From assembly GCA_902557775.1 (NCBI GenBank), contig CACEBD010000003.1, positions 62,001 to 126,000 on the forward strand: DNA of 64,000 nucleotides, written 5' to 3'. This DNA is from an uncultured Pelagibacteraceae bacterium. GTDB taxonomy: Bacteria > Pseudomonadota > Alphaproteobacteria > Pelagibacterales > Pelagibacteraceae. Position numbers and translations under genes: made by a program. Below the pieces are notes generated by a model, which did no database searches, was not told the origin of the DNA, and saw nothing but the letters and a program-made list of their open reading frames with translations. Of this stretch, positions 19,418 to 28,749 are shown piece after piece. The first letter of the stretch is position 1. Every line of letters starts with the position of its first letter.

Positions 19418-20026
19418 TTATTTGCTAGCCTCCCTTATAACAAATTCCAACCTGTCTTGACCCCAAAATATTTTATTATTTGAAACAAATGTTGGTGCTC
19501 CAAATATACCCATCTCATAAGCTTCACCCGTCCTCTTTTTTAATGAGTCTTTAATTGATGATGAAGTAGCTCTCAGAGCAAATGTTTTTGGATTTACATT
19601 TAAATTTTTAAGAACTTTTTGAATAATATTATCATCATTCATATTGAGACCATCCTGCCAAATTGCGTCAAAAATGCTATCTACGTAATAACTTTTAAAA
19701 TTATCTTCCTCTGCCACAAAAACCCCCCTCATTAAGTTAAGACTTCTTATTGGAAAATATGAATTAAACTTAAACTTGGTATTATTTTTCTCAGCGATTA
19801 GCTTACAGTCTCTTATCATGTGTTTTGCTTTAGCAGGTATAAATGCTGGTGCTTTAATTCCATGTAAATTATGCAATCCACCTAAAAGAACAGGCCTGTA
19901 TTTTATTTTCACAGAGGTCTTTTTTTCAATCTTTCTAATTTCTTTATGAGCAAGAAAAGAGTAAGGACTTATAAAATCAAAGTAAAAATCAAATGGTTTA
20001 ATCATTAAAGCTAATTTTTTTAGCAA
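19418..20026 (-). CDS. DsbA-family 2-hydroxychromene-2-carboxylate isomerase-like protein
   Basis: FDFYFDFISPYSFLAHKE; GAPTFVSNNKIFWGQDRLEFV. Confidence 0.88.
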   Translation of the reverse strand: MLKKLALMIKPFDFYFDFISPYSFLAHKEIRKIEKKTSVKIKYRPVLLGGLHNLHGIKAPAFIPAKAKHMIRDCKLIAEKNNTKFKFNSYFPIRSLNLMRGVFVAEEDNFKSYYVDSIFDAIWQDGLNMNDDNIIQKVLKNLNVNPKTFALRATSSSIKDSLKKRTGEAYEMGIFGAPTFVSNNKIFWGQDRLEFVIREASK

Positions 20027-20504
20027 AGAAAATTCTAAAACACCAATAAACTACTAACCCAACTGGGCCTGTAAAATATGTTAAAACTAGCGAAGGTACA
20101 GTTATTATCTTAGGAATAAAATATTTTCTAGCATCTCTTGCTATCCAGGCTCCAGTAAATAAACTTATTGCTAGAAAATGAAGCCAGAAAATTAATAATA
20201 GAATCTCGTTAGCAAACATTGAATATAAACCATCTATTCCATTATATAACTCGAAACCATCGAAAATTTCGTTTCCTAAATAAAGATTGTAAGATAAGTA
20301 CACGTATCCTGATGATAAAAGTAAGGGCGCTATAATTGATTGGGCAAAAAAATTTGTTAACCCATGATTTGGAAAAATTATCAACATTATCCAAAAAGGA
20401 ATTACTCCCCAGTTAGCAACTAAATATATAGTCTCAGGATTTATTAAAGGTAATAGATCATTTATCATTAAAATAATATAGTATATTAAAATAATGAATC
20501 CCAC
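19998..20504 (-). CDS. ABA4-like (DUF4281) membrane protein
   Basis: Polytopic; GAWIARDARK and FTGPVGLVVYW motifs. Confidence 0.75.
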   Translation of the reverse strand: MGFIILIYYIILMINDLLPLINPETIYLVANWGVIPFWIMLIIFPNHGLTNFFAQSIIAPLLLSSGYVYLSYNLYLGNEIFDGFELYNGIDGLYSMFANEILLLIFWLHFLAISLFTGAWIARDARKYFIPKIITVPSLVLTYFTGPVGLVVYWCFRIFFAKKISFND

Positions 20505-21054
20505 ATCAAATAAAAGTGATTTTGAAGATCTTACTACAAATTTAAAAGACCTTGCCTATTCATATCTAGAAAAGTACAACCCATCTAAGCAACAATTAAA
20601 AGTATATTTGTTAAAGAAATATTTAACTAAAATTAAGGGAAGCAAGTCTAAAAAAGAAGTTACGTCGATAATAGATGAAATCGTTTCAAACTTAGAAAAA
20701 AACAAAATTTTAAATGATGAAATGTATTCTGACTCAAAAGCTAGAATGTTTTTGAGAAGGGGATATTCTCTAAATAAAATAAATCAATCTTTAAGAAATA
20801 AAGGTATTGATGACAAGTATGTAAGGCAAAGCATTAACAAAATAAAAGAAGATCAGATTGACCCAGATTTTGTATCTGCACTCAAACTTTGCAAAAGAAG
20901 AAGAATTGGACCACTTAGACCAGAAAGTAATCGTGAATTATTCTATAAGAAAGACATGGGTATTTTGGCTAGGGGGGGATTTAGTTTTGATTTGTCAAAA
21001 AGAGTTCTTAATTTAGAAAAAGCAGAATTTGAAAAATTAATCAAGATTATCTGA
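20494..21054 (+). CDS. recX: Regulatory protein RecX family
   Basis: RecX-like three-helix repeats: AYSYLEKYNPSKQQLKVYLLKK...SKARMFLRRGYSLNKINQSLRNKGI...DFVSALKLCKRRRIGP. Confidence 0.75.
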   Translation: MNPTSNKSDFEDLTTNLKDLAYSYLEKYNPSKQQLKVYLLKKYLTKIKGSKSKKEVTSIIDEIVSNLEKNKILNDEMYSDSKARMFLRRGYSLNKINQSLRNKGIDDKYVRQSINKIKEDQIDPDFVSALKLCKRRRIGPLRPESNRELFYKKDMGILARGGFSFDLSKRVLNLEKAEFEKLIKII

Positions 21055-21177
21055 TTTTTTTTCTTCTTCTTCTAATAATATATCTAATTTTCTTTTTAGG
21101 GCATTTCTAACTAAAATAAAAAATAAAACTCCAAATAAAGTTACTGAAATAATTATTATTAAAATTGTTTTAAACAT
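21037..21177 (-). CDS. Small single-TM protein (46 aa)
   Basis: Not in ORF track; MFKTILIIIISVTLFGVLFFILVRNALKRKLDILLEEEEKKSDNLD. Confidence 0.5.
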   Translation of the reverse strand: MFKTILIIIISVTLFGVLFFILVRNALKRKLDILLEEEEKKSDNLD

Positions 21178-21955
21178 ATAAATCTTCTGAACGTTTAATT
21201 AATAAACTTGGGTTTTTATAATCTTCCTTTCCATATAAAAAAGGCTTATCATCCAAAGTTTTAATTATTGCACCTGCATTTTGTGCAACGGCATGCCCTG
21301 CAGCATAATCCCATTCATTAGCTCTTTCTTTAGCAGCATAAACATCATACTCTCCAGTAGCAATAACACAAAATTTATATGAGCTAGCCATTTTTACTAT
21401 TGAGGTAACGTTTAATTCTTTTAATTTGTTTAAAATCATATCAGAGGGTTTTATCACACTTGATAATGCAACAACTTTATTTTTGGGCTGTTGTTTTTTA
21501 CAGTTAATTTTTAGTATTTTATTTTTTTCAATTAAATAACTTTCTCCAGGAGCATAAGTATAAAAAAGCCTATTTTTTTTTGGCACTCCTACTAAGCCTA
21601 AGACTGGAACTTTATCAATTATTAGGGCAGCATTTAAAGTATATTCATCTTTTCCCGCAATATACTCTTTAGTGCCATCAATTGGATCTATTAACCAAAA
21701 TATTTTGGATTTATTTTTTTTACTTAAGTCCACAGTTTCCTCTGAAACAATAGGTATATTAGGTGTTAGTTTTGAAATTTTATTTGTTATTAAATCATTT
21801 ACTTTTAGATCACCATTACTCACCGGAGATTTATCTTTTTTTATTTCAATTTTTAAACCTTTATTATAAAGTCTAATGGACTCTTTTCCAGCATCTTCAA
21901 AAGTTTCAATTAAACTTTCAGCAAATAATTTTAGATCAGATTTGTTCATTTTCAA
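21170..21955 (-). CDS. cysQ: 3'(2'),5'-bisphosphate nucleotidase
   Basis: PIVSEE, FWLIDPIDGTKEYIAGKDEYTLNAALI, WDYAAGHAV. Confidence 0.92.
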   Translation of the reverse strand: MKMNKSDLKLFAESLIETFEDAGKESIRLYNKGLKIEIKKDKSPVSNGDLKVNDLITNKISKLTPNIPIVSEETVDLSKKNKSKIFWLIDPIDGTKEYIAGKDEYTLNAALIIDKVPVLGLVGVPKKNRLFYTYAPGESYLIEKNKILKINCKKQQPKNKVVALSSVIKPSDMILNKLKELNVTSIVKMASSYKFCVIATGEYDVYAAKERANEWDYAAGHAVAQNAGAIIKTLDDKPFLYGKEDYKNPSLLIKRSEDLYV

Positions 21956-22115
21956 CTTTTTCCAATATTACGTTTTCTATATTAATCACTCTTTTTCCGC
22001 AGTTTTCAAAATTTACAGTAACTTTATTACCGATTATAGATTGAACTTGTCCTAAACCCCAACCTTCATTATCAGGATTTTTTACATAATCACCTGGTTC
22101 AAAATCAATAAGCAT
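21936..22115 (-). CDS. DUF3553-like small protein (59 aa)
   Basis: Not in ORF track; [59 protein letters not shown]; overlaps start of cysQ. Confidence 0.8.
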   Translation of the reverse strand: MLIDFEPGDYVKNPDNEGWGLGQVQSIIGNKVTVNFENCGKRVINIENVILEKVENEQI

Positions 22116-22153
22116 TATGGAAAATTAATATTTTATATTATACACTTTATAAA

Positions 22154-23281
22154 ATGAATTCTATAGGAATTAATAAACCAAAAAAAGAAACTAAAGTTGT
22201 TGTAGCTATGTCAGGTGGAGTGGATTCTTCTGTTGTAGCAGCTTTAATGAAAAAAGAAGGTTATGACGTAACTGGTATAACGTTGAAGCTGTACGATGAC
22301 ACAAAACAATCAGCCGAAGGCAGACAATGTTGTGCTGGACAGGATATTATGGATGCTAAGAGGGTTTCTGAAAAAATCAATATAAATCATGAGATTTTGT
22401 ATTATCAAAAAAAATTTAGATCAGAAGTAATAGACTCTTTTATTGATAGTTATACCTTAGGAGAAACTCCAATTCCTTGTGTGCAATGCAATCAAACCGT
22501 TAAATTTCGGGATTTATTCAAATATGCAAAAGATTTAAATGCAGATGCATTAATCACAGGTCATTATGTTTCTAGATTTCAAAAAAATGGTCATGCCTCC
22601 ATGTATCGAGCGAAGGATCTCAATCGAGATCAAAGTTATTTCTTATTTAGCACAACCCAAGAACAATTAGACTATTTGAGATTTCCTTTAGGTGAAATTG
22701 ACAAATCTGAAACAAGGACAATAGCAAAAAAACTTAATTTAAATGTTGCAGATAAACCGGATAGTCAGGACATATGTTTTGTTCCTAATGGAGATTACAG
22801 TTCTGTAATTAAAAAATTTAGACCAGAGTCTTTTAAGAAAGGAAAAATAATTGATATAACCGGAAAACAAATCGGAGAACATGAGGGAATAATTAATTAT
22901 ACGATTGGGCAAAGAAAAGGTATAAAAATTTCTAGCTCTAAACCACTTTACGTAATCAATATTAATGCTGATAATAATACTGTAATTGTTGGTGAAAAAG
23001 AAAATCTTAAAATAAAAGAAATTCAATTAAGAGAGTTAAATATTCTAGCATCCAAAAAAGAATTTGATGAAATTATAAATATAAAAGTAAGATCTACTGG
23101 AAGACTTTTAAAAGCCAAAATAAATTTTTCTAAAGATAAAGCTAGGATAAAAATTTTAGATAAAGAAACAGGTATTTCACCCGGACAGGCCTGTGTTTTT
23201 TATTCTAAAGATGAATTTGGGGATAAAGTCTTAGGCGGGGGCTGGATTGACAAGACTTTCAATAATAATTTATCCACTTAG
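22154..23281 (+). CDS. mnmA: tRNA-specific 2-thiouridylase
   Basis: [55 protein letters not shown]. Confidence 0.97.
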   Translation: MNSIGINKPKKETKVVVAMSGGVDSSVVAALMKKEGYDVTGITLKLYDDTKQSAEGRQCCAGQDIMDAKRVSEKININHEILYYQKKFRSEVIDSFIDSYTLGETPIPCVQCNQTVKFRDLFKYAKDLNADALITGHYVSRFQKNGHASMYRAKDLNRDQSYFLFSTTQEQLDYLRFPLGEIDKSETRTIAKKLNLNVADKPDSQDICFVPNGDYSSVIKKFRPESFKKGKIIDITGKQIGEHEGIINYTIGQRKGIKISSSKPLYVININADNNTVIVGEKENLKIKEIQLRELNILASKKEFDEIINIKVRSTGRLLKAKINFSKDKARIKILDKETGISPGQACVFYSKDEFGDKVLGGGWIDKTFNNNLST

Positions 23282-23313
23282 TTAACAACCCTCTTTGAGA
23301 CACGTATTTAGTG

Positions 23314-23343
23314 TTTACATATTTTAAAAGCATGTGGTTTAAT
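23314..23343 (+). promoter_or_regulatory. Possible sigma70-type promoter for the ncRNA candidate
   Basis: TTTACA (23314-23319), 18-nt spacer, TTTAAT (23338-23343). Confidence 0.4.
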
Positions 23344-23349
23344 ACTATT

Positions 23350-23522
23350 AATTAAGAGGCAACTCTTAACTGGCCATTTAAGGAAAAACCGAGAGGTTCA
23401 AGCTTAAAGGGCAGAAAGGTGGACCTAGTAGCGCTAGAATAGTTCATCGGGATGGCTTGGCGGTAGCGCCTAAAACGACGAGCCAAAACTACTAAATTTC
23501 TGGGCGAAAGCCTAGAAATTTA
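23350..23522 (+). ncRNA. Candidate structured non-coding RNA, family not recognised
   Basis: No ORF; noticeably higher GC than flanks; consecutive hairpins TTAAGAG-GCAA-CTCTTAA, AACC-GAGA-GGTT, GGCG-GTAG-CGCC and TAAATTTCTGGGC-GAAA-GCCTAGAAATTTA. GNRA loops occur only in the + orientation. Confidence 0.75.
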
Positions 23523-24221
23523 AGTGGTTCTCCTCCAAAACAATCTTGAAAGTAAATAAAATAAGATAACTCCTACAAAATAATTCCATTCTAATCCATG
23601 TTTGAAATGAGTGTTTCCAGACGTTACTAAAATTGGTAAACTTAGAATTCCTATAACAGCTAAAAAACTTACCAAAATTAATTTTAACATAAGAACTTTT
23701 TTATGGATGTAACTTTCTAATTTAATTTTCAATTTATAAAAGTGATATACTAAATAACCCTGTGCGATAATTTCGAATATAATAAATAATAGCAAAACAA
23801 CTCTTCTGGATAATTTATAAATCTGGATGTCAAATTTAATACCTAAAAAAATAGAATGAATCGCTAAAAAAATAGCTGAAAGGATACCGAATATCTTAAA
23901 TTTGTAATTAATTTTAGTTGAGTTGAAATTATTTACTAATTTATTATTGTTATTCCAATAATAGTACAAAAAAAGAGCCGTTAAAATCATTGATGGTTTA
24001 AATACTAAGTATTGAGGAAAAGTCCTAGAGGCTCTGCTAATTGACAAACTTCCATCTAAATAAGGTATAGTAAATCCAGACTTACCAATTGGATCGACTT
24101 CGAAAAAAGTATTATCTAAAAAATGGTAGTTTTGAGAAATTAATAAACAAGTATTTATAGCTACAAATGGAATTATAAAAATCCATAAACTCAACCTTCT
24201 AATTTGAGTTATTTCATACAT
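23520..24221 (-). CDS. Hypothetical multi-pass membrane protein
   Basis: 233 aa with about six hydrophobic segments. Confidence 0.6.
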   Translation of the reverse strand: MYEITQIRRLSLWIFIIPFVAINTCLLISQNYHFLDNTFFEVDPIGKSGFTIPYLDGSLSISRASRTFPQYLVFKPSMILTALFLYYYWNNNNKLVNNFNSTKINYKFKIFGILSAIFLAIHSIFLGIKFDIQIYKLSRRVVLLLFIIFEIIAQGYLVYHFYKLKIKLESYIHKKVLMLKLILVSFLAVIGILSLPILVTSGNTHFKHGLEWNYFVGVILFYLLSRLFWRRTT

Positions 24222-24382
24222 AGAATTTTGAATTATTTCTTTTTATTTCTTTTTCTAGCTCTTCTTTTTTTTGAGCCAATTTTTCTTCTTCCTCGATGCT
24301 TTTTTGGATATCCCATATTTTTGCCTCCTTTTTAATATCATAATTGGTTAAGTAGTATATAAGTGTCAGATATACTTATTTT

Positions 24383-25579
24383 ATGAAAAAGTCTATAAGC
24401 ACATTTTTAAAACATCCTACCAAAGATAATACTAATAGATCTGCTAATCCTCCAGTTACTAGGGCATCTACAATCTTATTCAACTCTATGCAGGAAATGT
24501 ATCAACATGAAAAAAAAATTAAAAAACATAAGAAAGTATCTCATTACACTTATGGACGATACGGAAGCACTACAACAATTGAACTTGAAAATATCTTGAA
24601 AGAATTGGAGCAAGCTTATCATGTTTTTTTAACTGGCACAGGATTTGGCGGTATAGCTTTAGCATTAATGGCATTGTGTAGGCCAGGAGATGAAATTCTA
24701 GTTTCAGATAATGTTTATGGACCTACAAAAGAAATATCACAAGAATTGATGAAGCAATTCAATATTAATGCAAAGTTTTATAATCCTGTGTCATTCAAGG
24801 ATTTAAAAGACAAAATTACAAAAAAAACAAAATTGATTTTAGTAGAAAATCCAGGAAGTAACACTTTTGAGTTTCAAGACCTTTCTAAAATCACCTCATT
24901 AGCAAAAAGAAAAAAAATTTATACTTTGTTAGATAATACATGGGGAACCCCCCTTTATTTGAAACCTTTAAAAATTGGATTTGATATGTCTTTTTGTTCA
25001 GCGACAAAATATTTTTCAGGACACTCAGATGCCATGGGAGGATCTTTAGCGGTTAATAAAAAAGTCTATGGTAAGATTATGTTTTTTTATAAACTTTCGG
25101 GATATCGTATGTCGGCTGATGAGGCTTATTTAATCATAAGAGGCTTAAGGACCTTAGATACAAGATTAAAGCAACACAGTGTGAATACAAAAATTATTAT
25201 TAATTTCTTAAAAAAACAAAAAAAAATTAAAGAAATTCTTTATCCTTATAAACCTTCCAGTAATAATTATAAGTTATGGAAAAAATATTATTCTGGTGCA
25301 ACAGGTTTATTGTCAATTGTTATTAAAAGTAAAAAAAAATCTTCAGTTTTAAATTTTGTAAATTCTTTGGAGTTATTTGGGATAGGGTACAGCTGGGGTG
25401 GATTTGAAAGTTTAGCTTTACTTCAAGAAATTAAGAGCATTAAAAAAGATGAATATTTGAAAGGACGTCATTTTAACCGCTTTAATAAGGATGAATTTAT
25501 TGTAAGATTACACATAGGTTTAGAAGATCCAAAAGATTTAATTAATGATTTAAAAAGAGGATTAAAAAAAATTAAATGA
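24383..25579 (+). CDS. metC: Cystathionine beta-lyase-like PLP enzyme
   Basis: SHYTYGRYGSTTTIELE, TGTGFGGIALALMAL, DNTWGTPLY, SFCSATKYFSGHSDAMGG. Confidence 0.87.
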   Translation: MKKSISTFLKHPTKDNTNRSANPPVTRASTILFNSMQEMYQHEKKIKKHKKVSHYTYGRYGSTTTIELENILKELEQAYHVFLTGTGFGGIALALMALCRPGDEILVSDNVYGPTKEISQELMKQFNINAKFYNPVSFKDLKDKITKKTKLILVENPGSNTFEFQDLSKITSLAKRKKIYTLLDNTWGTPLYLKPLKIGFDMSFCSATKYFSGHSDAMGGSLAVNKKVYGKIMFFYKLSGYRMSADEAYLIIRGLRTLDTRLKQHSVNTKIIINFLKKQKKIKEILYPYKPSSNNYKLWKKYYSGATGLLSIVIKSKKKSSVLNFVNSLELFGIGYSWGGFESLALLQEIKSIKKDEYLKGRHFNRFNKDEFIVRLHIGLEDPKDLINDLKRGLKKIK

Positions 25580-26802
25580 TGAAAAATTTTTTTCCAAACA
25601 ATACTGCATTATACGCTTTAATCGCCTCATGTTTTGTAGTTTGTGTAACTATGGGAGTTAGACAAACTTTTGGGCTCTACTCAAGTGAGTTTGAAACAAC
25701 AAGCGGAACTTCAAACACAGAATTTGGACTTGCAATAGCTGTGCATGCAATATTTTGGGGAATATTCACTCCTATATTTGGGCGAATTTCAGATAGGCTT
25801 GGAGGTTATGTTGTAATAGTACCCGCATTAATAATTTATTCGATAGCAATGCTATTAATGGGAAATAATTATATCTCAGGTATGTGGCTACAAATTAACT
25901 TAGGTTTGTTCGTAGGCTTAGGTTTGGCTGGAGCAGCAGGAACGATACTCACACCAATGGTTTCCAAACATTTTACAAATGAAAATAGAAGCAAAGCAGC
26001 TGGATATGTAACTGCCTGTGGTGGTTTAGGTATGTTTATATTTCCGATAATGGCAAATATTTTTAAAAGTTTTTCAACTTGGCAAATGTCTTTTATAATT
26101 TTTTCAATAATATTATTTTTGATGTGTATTCCAGGCTTGCTAGTCAAATTACCTGAGAACAAATTATCCCAGACTAATTCAAATATCGATAATAGAAGTT
26201 TAGGGGAAGTTCTCAAAGAATCCTTTGCTCATAAAGGATTTAGATTACTAGTTCTAGGTTTTTTTGTATGTGGATTTCAAATAACTTTAATCGCAACACA
26301 TGTACCGAGATACGTCCAAGACAAGGGATTAGCAGACTGGACTGGAATGGCCATTTTAGCTTTAATAGGTTTTTTTAATATAATCGGTACTCTTGTTATG
26401 GGTTACCTTGGTGATAAGTATAGTAAAAAAATTCTCCTAAGTGGTTTATATTTTTTAAGAGGAATTACTTTAATACTTTTTATATTCCTACCCGCTACAA
26501 ATTTATCAGCAGTTCTTTTTGGAACTACTTTTGGATTACTATGGTTAGCTACAGTTCCAGCTACAAACGGTATAGTTGCTCAGATTTTTGGAACCAAGAA
26601 TCTTTCACTACTTTTTGGAATTGTATTTTTAAATCATCAGTTCGGATCTTTCTTAGGAGCTTATCTAGGAGGGTATTTTTATGATCAATTTGGAAGCTTT
26701 GATTACGCATGGTATTTAGCGATAGTTTTATCTTTTATCGCATCGGCATTACATTTACCAATTGATGAAAGGCCATTAGCTACTGTGGATAAGACTATCT
26801 AA
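25576..26802 (+). CDS. Major facilitator superfamily transporter
   Basis: 12-TM pattern; GRISDRLGGY and GYLGDKYSKK loops. Confidence 0.9.
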   Translation: MMKNFFPNNTALYALIASCFVVCVTMGVRQTFGLYSSEFETTSGTSNTEFGLAIAVHAIFWGIFTPIFGRISDRLGGYVVIVPALIIYSIAMLLMGNNYISGMWLQINLGLFVGLGLAGAAGTILTPMVSKHFTNENRSKAAGYVTACGGLGMFIFPIMANIFKSFSTWQMSFIIFSIILFLMCIPGLLVKLPENKLSQTNSNIDNRSLGEVLKESFAHKGFRLLVLGFFVCGFQITLIATHVPRYVQDKGLADWTGMAILALIGFFNIIGTLVMGYLGDKYSKKILLSGLYFLRGITLILFIFLPATNLSAVLFGTTFGLLWLATVPATNGIVAQIFGTKNLSLLFGIVFLNHQFGSFLGAYLGGYFYDQFGSFDYAWYLAIVLSFIASALHLPIDERPLATVDKTI

Positions 26803-26941
26803 GGTTGTATTTTGAGTCCCTAAGTGAATCAAAAGTGAATCAAAACAAGAACATTTCTTTAATTCAACTTTGAATTGTGGATAATTTTTTTATTTATTCA
26901 TGAATAAAATTTTTATAGGCTCAATTTAACAAAGGAGCAAA

Positions 26942-27610
26942 ATGTTTTCTAAAGAGCTAGGAATAAAATTAGACAAATACCACTTACTAAAGCACCCATT
27001 TTATCAAATTTATTGGAACGAGGGAAAATTAAATAGAGAGATTATAAAAGATTATGCTGAACAGTATTATCAGCATGTAAAAGCTTTTCCTAGATATATA
27101 AGTGCTACACATTCTATTTGCGAAGATATAGAGAAAAGAAGAATTCTTTTGGAAAACTTACAAGATGAAGAAAACAAAGATGGTGATCATCCAAAACTTT
27201 GGAAGAATTTTGCTAAAGCCTTAGGCGCAGATGAAAAAGAAATTGAAAATGTTAAACTTGATTGGTTCACGAAAGATATGATTGAAAATTTTTTCGATCA
27301 AGCAAGAAAATCTTATGCTGAGGGATTAGCTTCTTTATATACTTATGAAAGACAGATTCCAGAGATTGCAGAGACAAAAATTCAAGGTTTAAAAAAATTC
27401 TATGGAGTAAATTCTAAAGAAGGCTTAGATTTTTTTGAGGCTCATAAGTCCGCTGATGTGATACATAGAGCAGAGTGTGAAAAGCTGCTCGATGGTTTAT
27501 CGAAAGAGGAACAAAAAAAAGCTGAAACAGCGTCTCTTTTGACAGCAAGATATCTGTGGAACTTTTTGAGCGGCATGACCTCAAAACATAAGTTAAAGGC
27601 TGCTGCTTAA
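26942..27610 (+). CDS. CADD/PqqC-like diiron protein (COG5424-type)
   Basis: KHPFYQIYWNEGKL...YYQHVKAFPRYISATHS...NLQDEE..DHPKLW...HKSADVIHR (HxxxDxxH). Confidence 0.82.
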   Translation: MFSKELGIKLDKYHLLKHPFYQIYWNEGKLNREIIKDYAEQYYQHVKAFPRYISATHSICEDIEKRRILLENLQDEENKDGDHPKLWKNFAKALGADEKEIENVKLDWFTKDMIENFFDQARKSYAEGLASLYTYERQIPEIAETKIQGLKKFYGVNSKEGLDFFEAHKSADVIHRAECEKLLDGLSKEEQKKAETASLLTARYLWNFLSGMTSKHKLKAAA

Positions 27611-27660
27611 TAAACTGTTTATTGACAAACAATTTTTAGAGGAATACCTATTGTTTAGGT

Positions 27661-28749
27661 ATGGAAATATATCTTCCTATTGTTCAAGTTAATATCGACG
27701 TCATTTTTATTCTATTTTTAAGTTTTGGTGTAGGAGTTTTATCTGGCCTTTTTGGAGTTGGGGGAGGATTTTTGATGACTCCTTTTTTAATTTTTTTAGG
27801 AATACCTCCTGTCTATGCAGTGCCCAATGAAGTAAACAATATTTTAGCGACATCAGTTTCTGGCTCACTTACTCATTGGTTTAAAAATACACTTGATTAC
27901 AAAATGGGATTAATGATTATTATTGGAGGCTTAGTAGGTACAATTTTAGGAATTTCTGCTTTTACTTTTTTTAAAGAAACCGGGAAACTTAGCTTGATTA
28001 TTTCCTTATCTTATATGTACTTATTGGCAATTATTGGCACTCTGATGTTAATTCAAGGGGCTAGCGAAATAGAAAGAGCCAGAAAAAAAATTATTTTAAA
28101 ACAAAAACTCCATACTCATTACTGGATCCATGGGCTACCATTTAAATTGAGATTTCCAAAATCAAGATTATATGAAAGTATTTTTACTCCAATAATTTTA
28201 GGTATACTTACCGGCTTTGTTGCTGCATTAATCGGAGTCGGAGGTGCTTTTTTGATGGTACCTGCAATGATTTATCTGATTGGAATGCCAGTGAAATTGA
28301 TTCCAGGGACTTCTTTATTTGTCACAGTATTCATAAGTGCAATCGTTACTGTTTTACACGCTTTCAATTATGGATCGATAGATTTGATTCTTGTGATTAT
28401 TTTAATTGTTGGATCAATTGTTGGTGTTCAAGTTGGTCAAAAAGTAGGTCAGTATCTTGATAGCTCGCATTTAAAAACTTTATTTGCTATGCTTTTGTGT
28501 TGTGTAGCAATAGCTATTGCTTACGATACTTTTTTCTATGAGGGTGTAAAATCTTCAAATATTCAAGAAACTTTTGATGTCAGCAATTTGAATAGTTTTT
28601 CTAAATATATAATTAAATTATCTGAGAAAAGTCCACTTCTCTATGGCTCATTTGCAATAATTTTAGCTATTGTCTTAGGAGTTATTAGCGCTGGTCTTAG
28701 ACAATTATTGAGCAAATATAGACATAAAATTTTAATTAAAAAAATTTAA
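27661..28749 (+). CDS. TauE/SafE family membrane permease
   Basis: GVLSGLFGVGGGFLMTPFLIFLGIPP and second GFVAALIGVGGAFLMVPAMIYL repeat. Confidence 0.9.
   Translation: MEIYLPIVQVNIDVIFILFLSFGVGVLSGLFGVGGGFLMTPFLIFLGIPPVYAVPNEVNNILATSVSGSLTHWFKNTLDYKMGLMIIIGGLVGTILGISAFTFFKETGKLSLIISLSYMYLLAIIGTLMLIQGASEIERARKKIILKQKLHTHYWIHGLPFKLRFPKSRLYESIFTPIILGILTGFVAALIGVGGAFLMVPAMIYLIGMPVKLIPGTSLFVTVFISAIVTVLHAFNYGSIDLILVIILIVGSIVGVQVGQKVGQYLDSSHLKTLFAMLLCCVAIAIAYDTFFYEGVKSSNIQETFDVSNLNSFSKYIIKLSEKSPLLYGSFAIILAIVLGVISAGLRQLLSKYRHKILIKKI

Noticed and set aside
23290-23522. RNase P RNA, tmRNA, SRP RNA or 6S RNA at this locus
   Set aside because: Conserved cores (GAGGAAAGUCC, tRNA-like GGNTTCGAC, GGAAG-SRP loop, long closed 6S rod) were not found by eye; retained only as unknown ncRNA.
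24230-24345. Possible short coiled-coil ORF on minus strand (IWDIQKSIEEEEKLAQKKEELEKEIKRNNSKFYV)
   Set aside because: Coding-like, but no in-frame ATG/GTG/TTG start with RBS could be identified; left unannotated.
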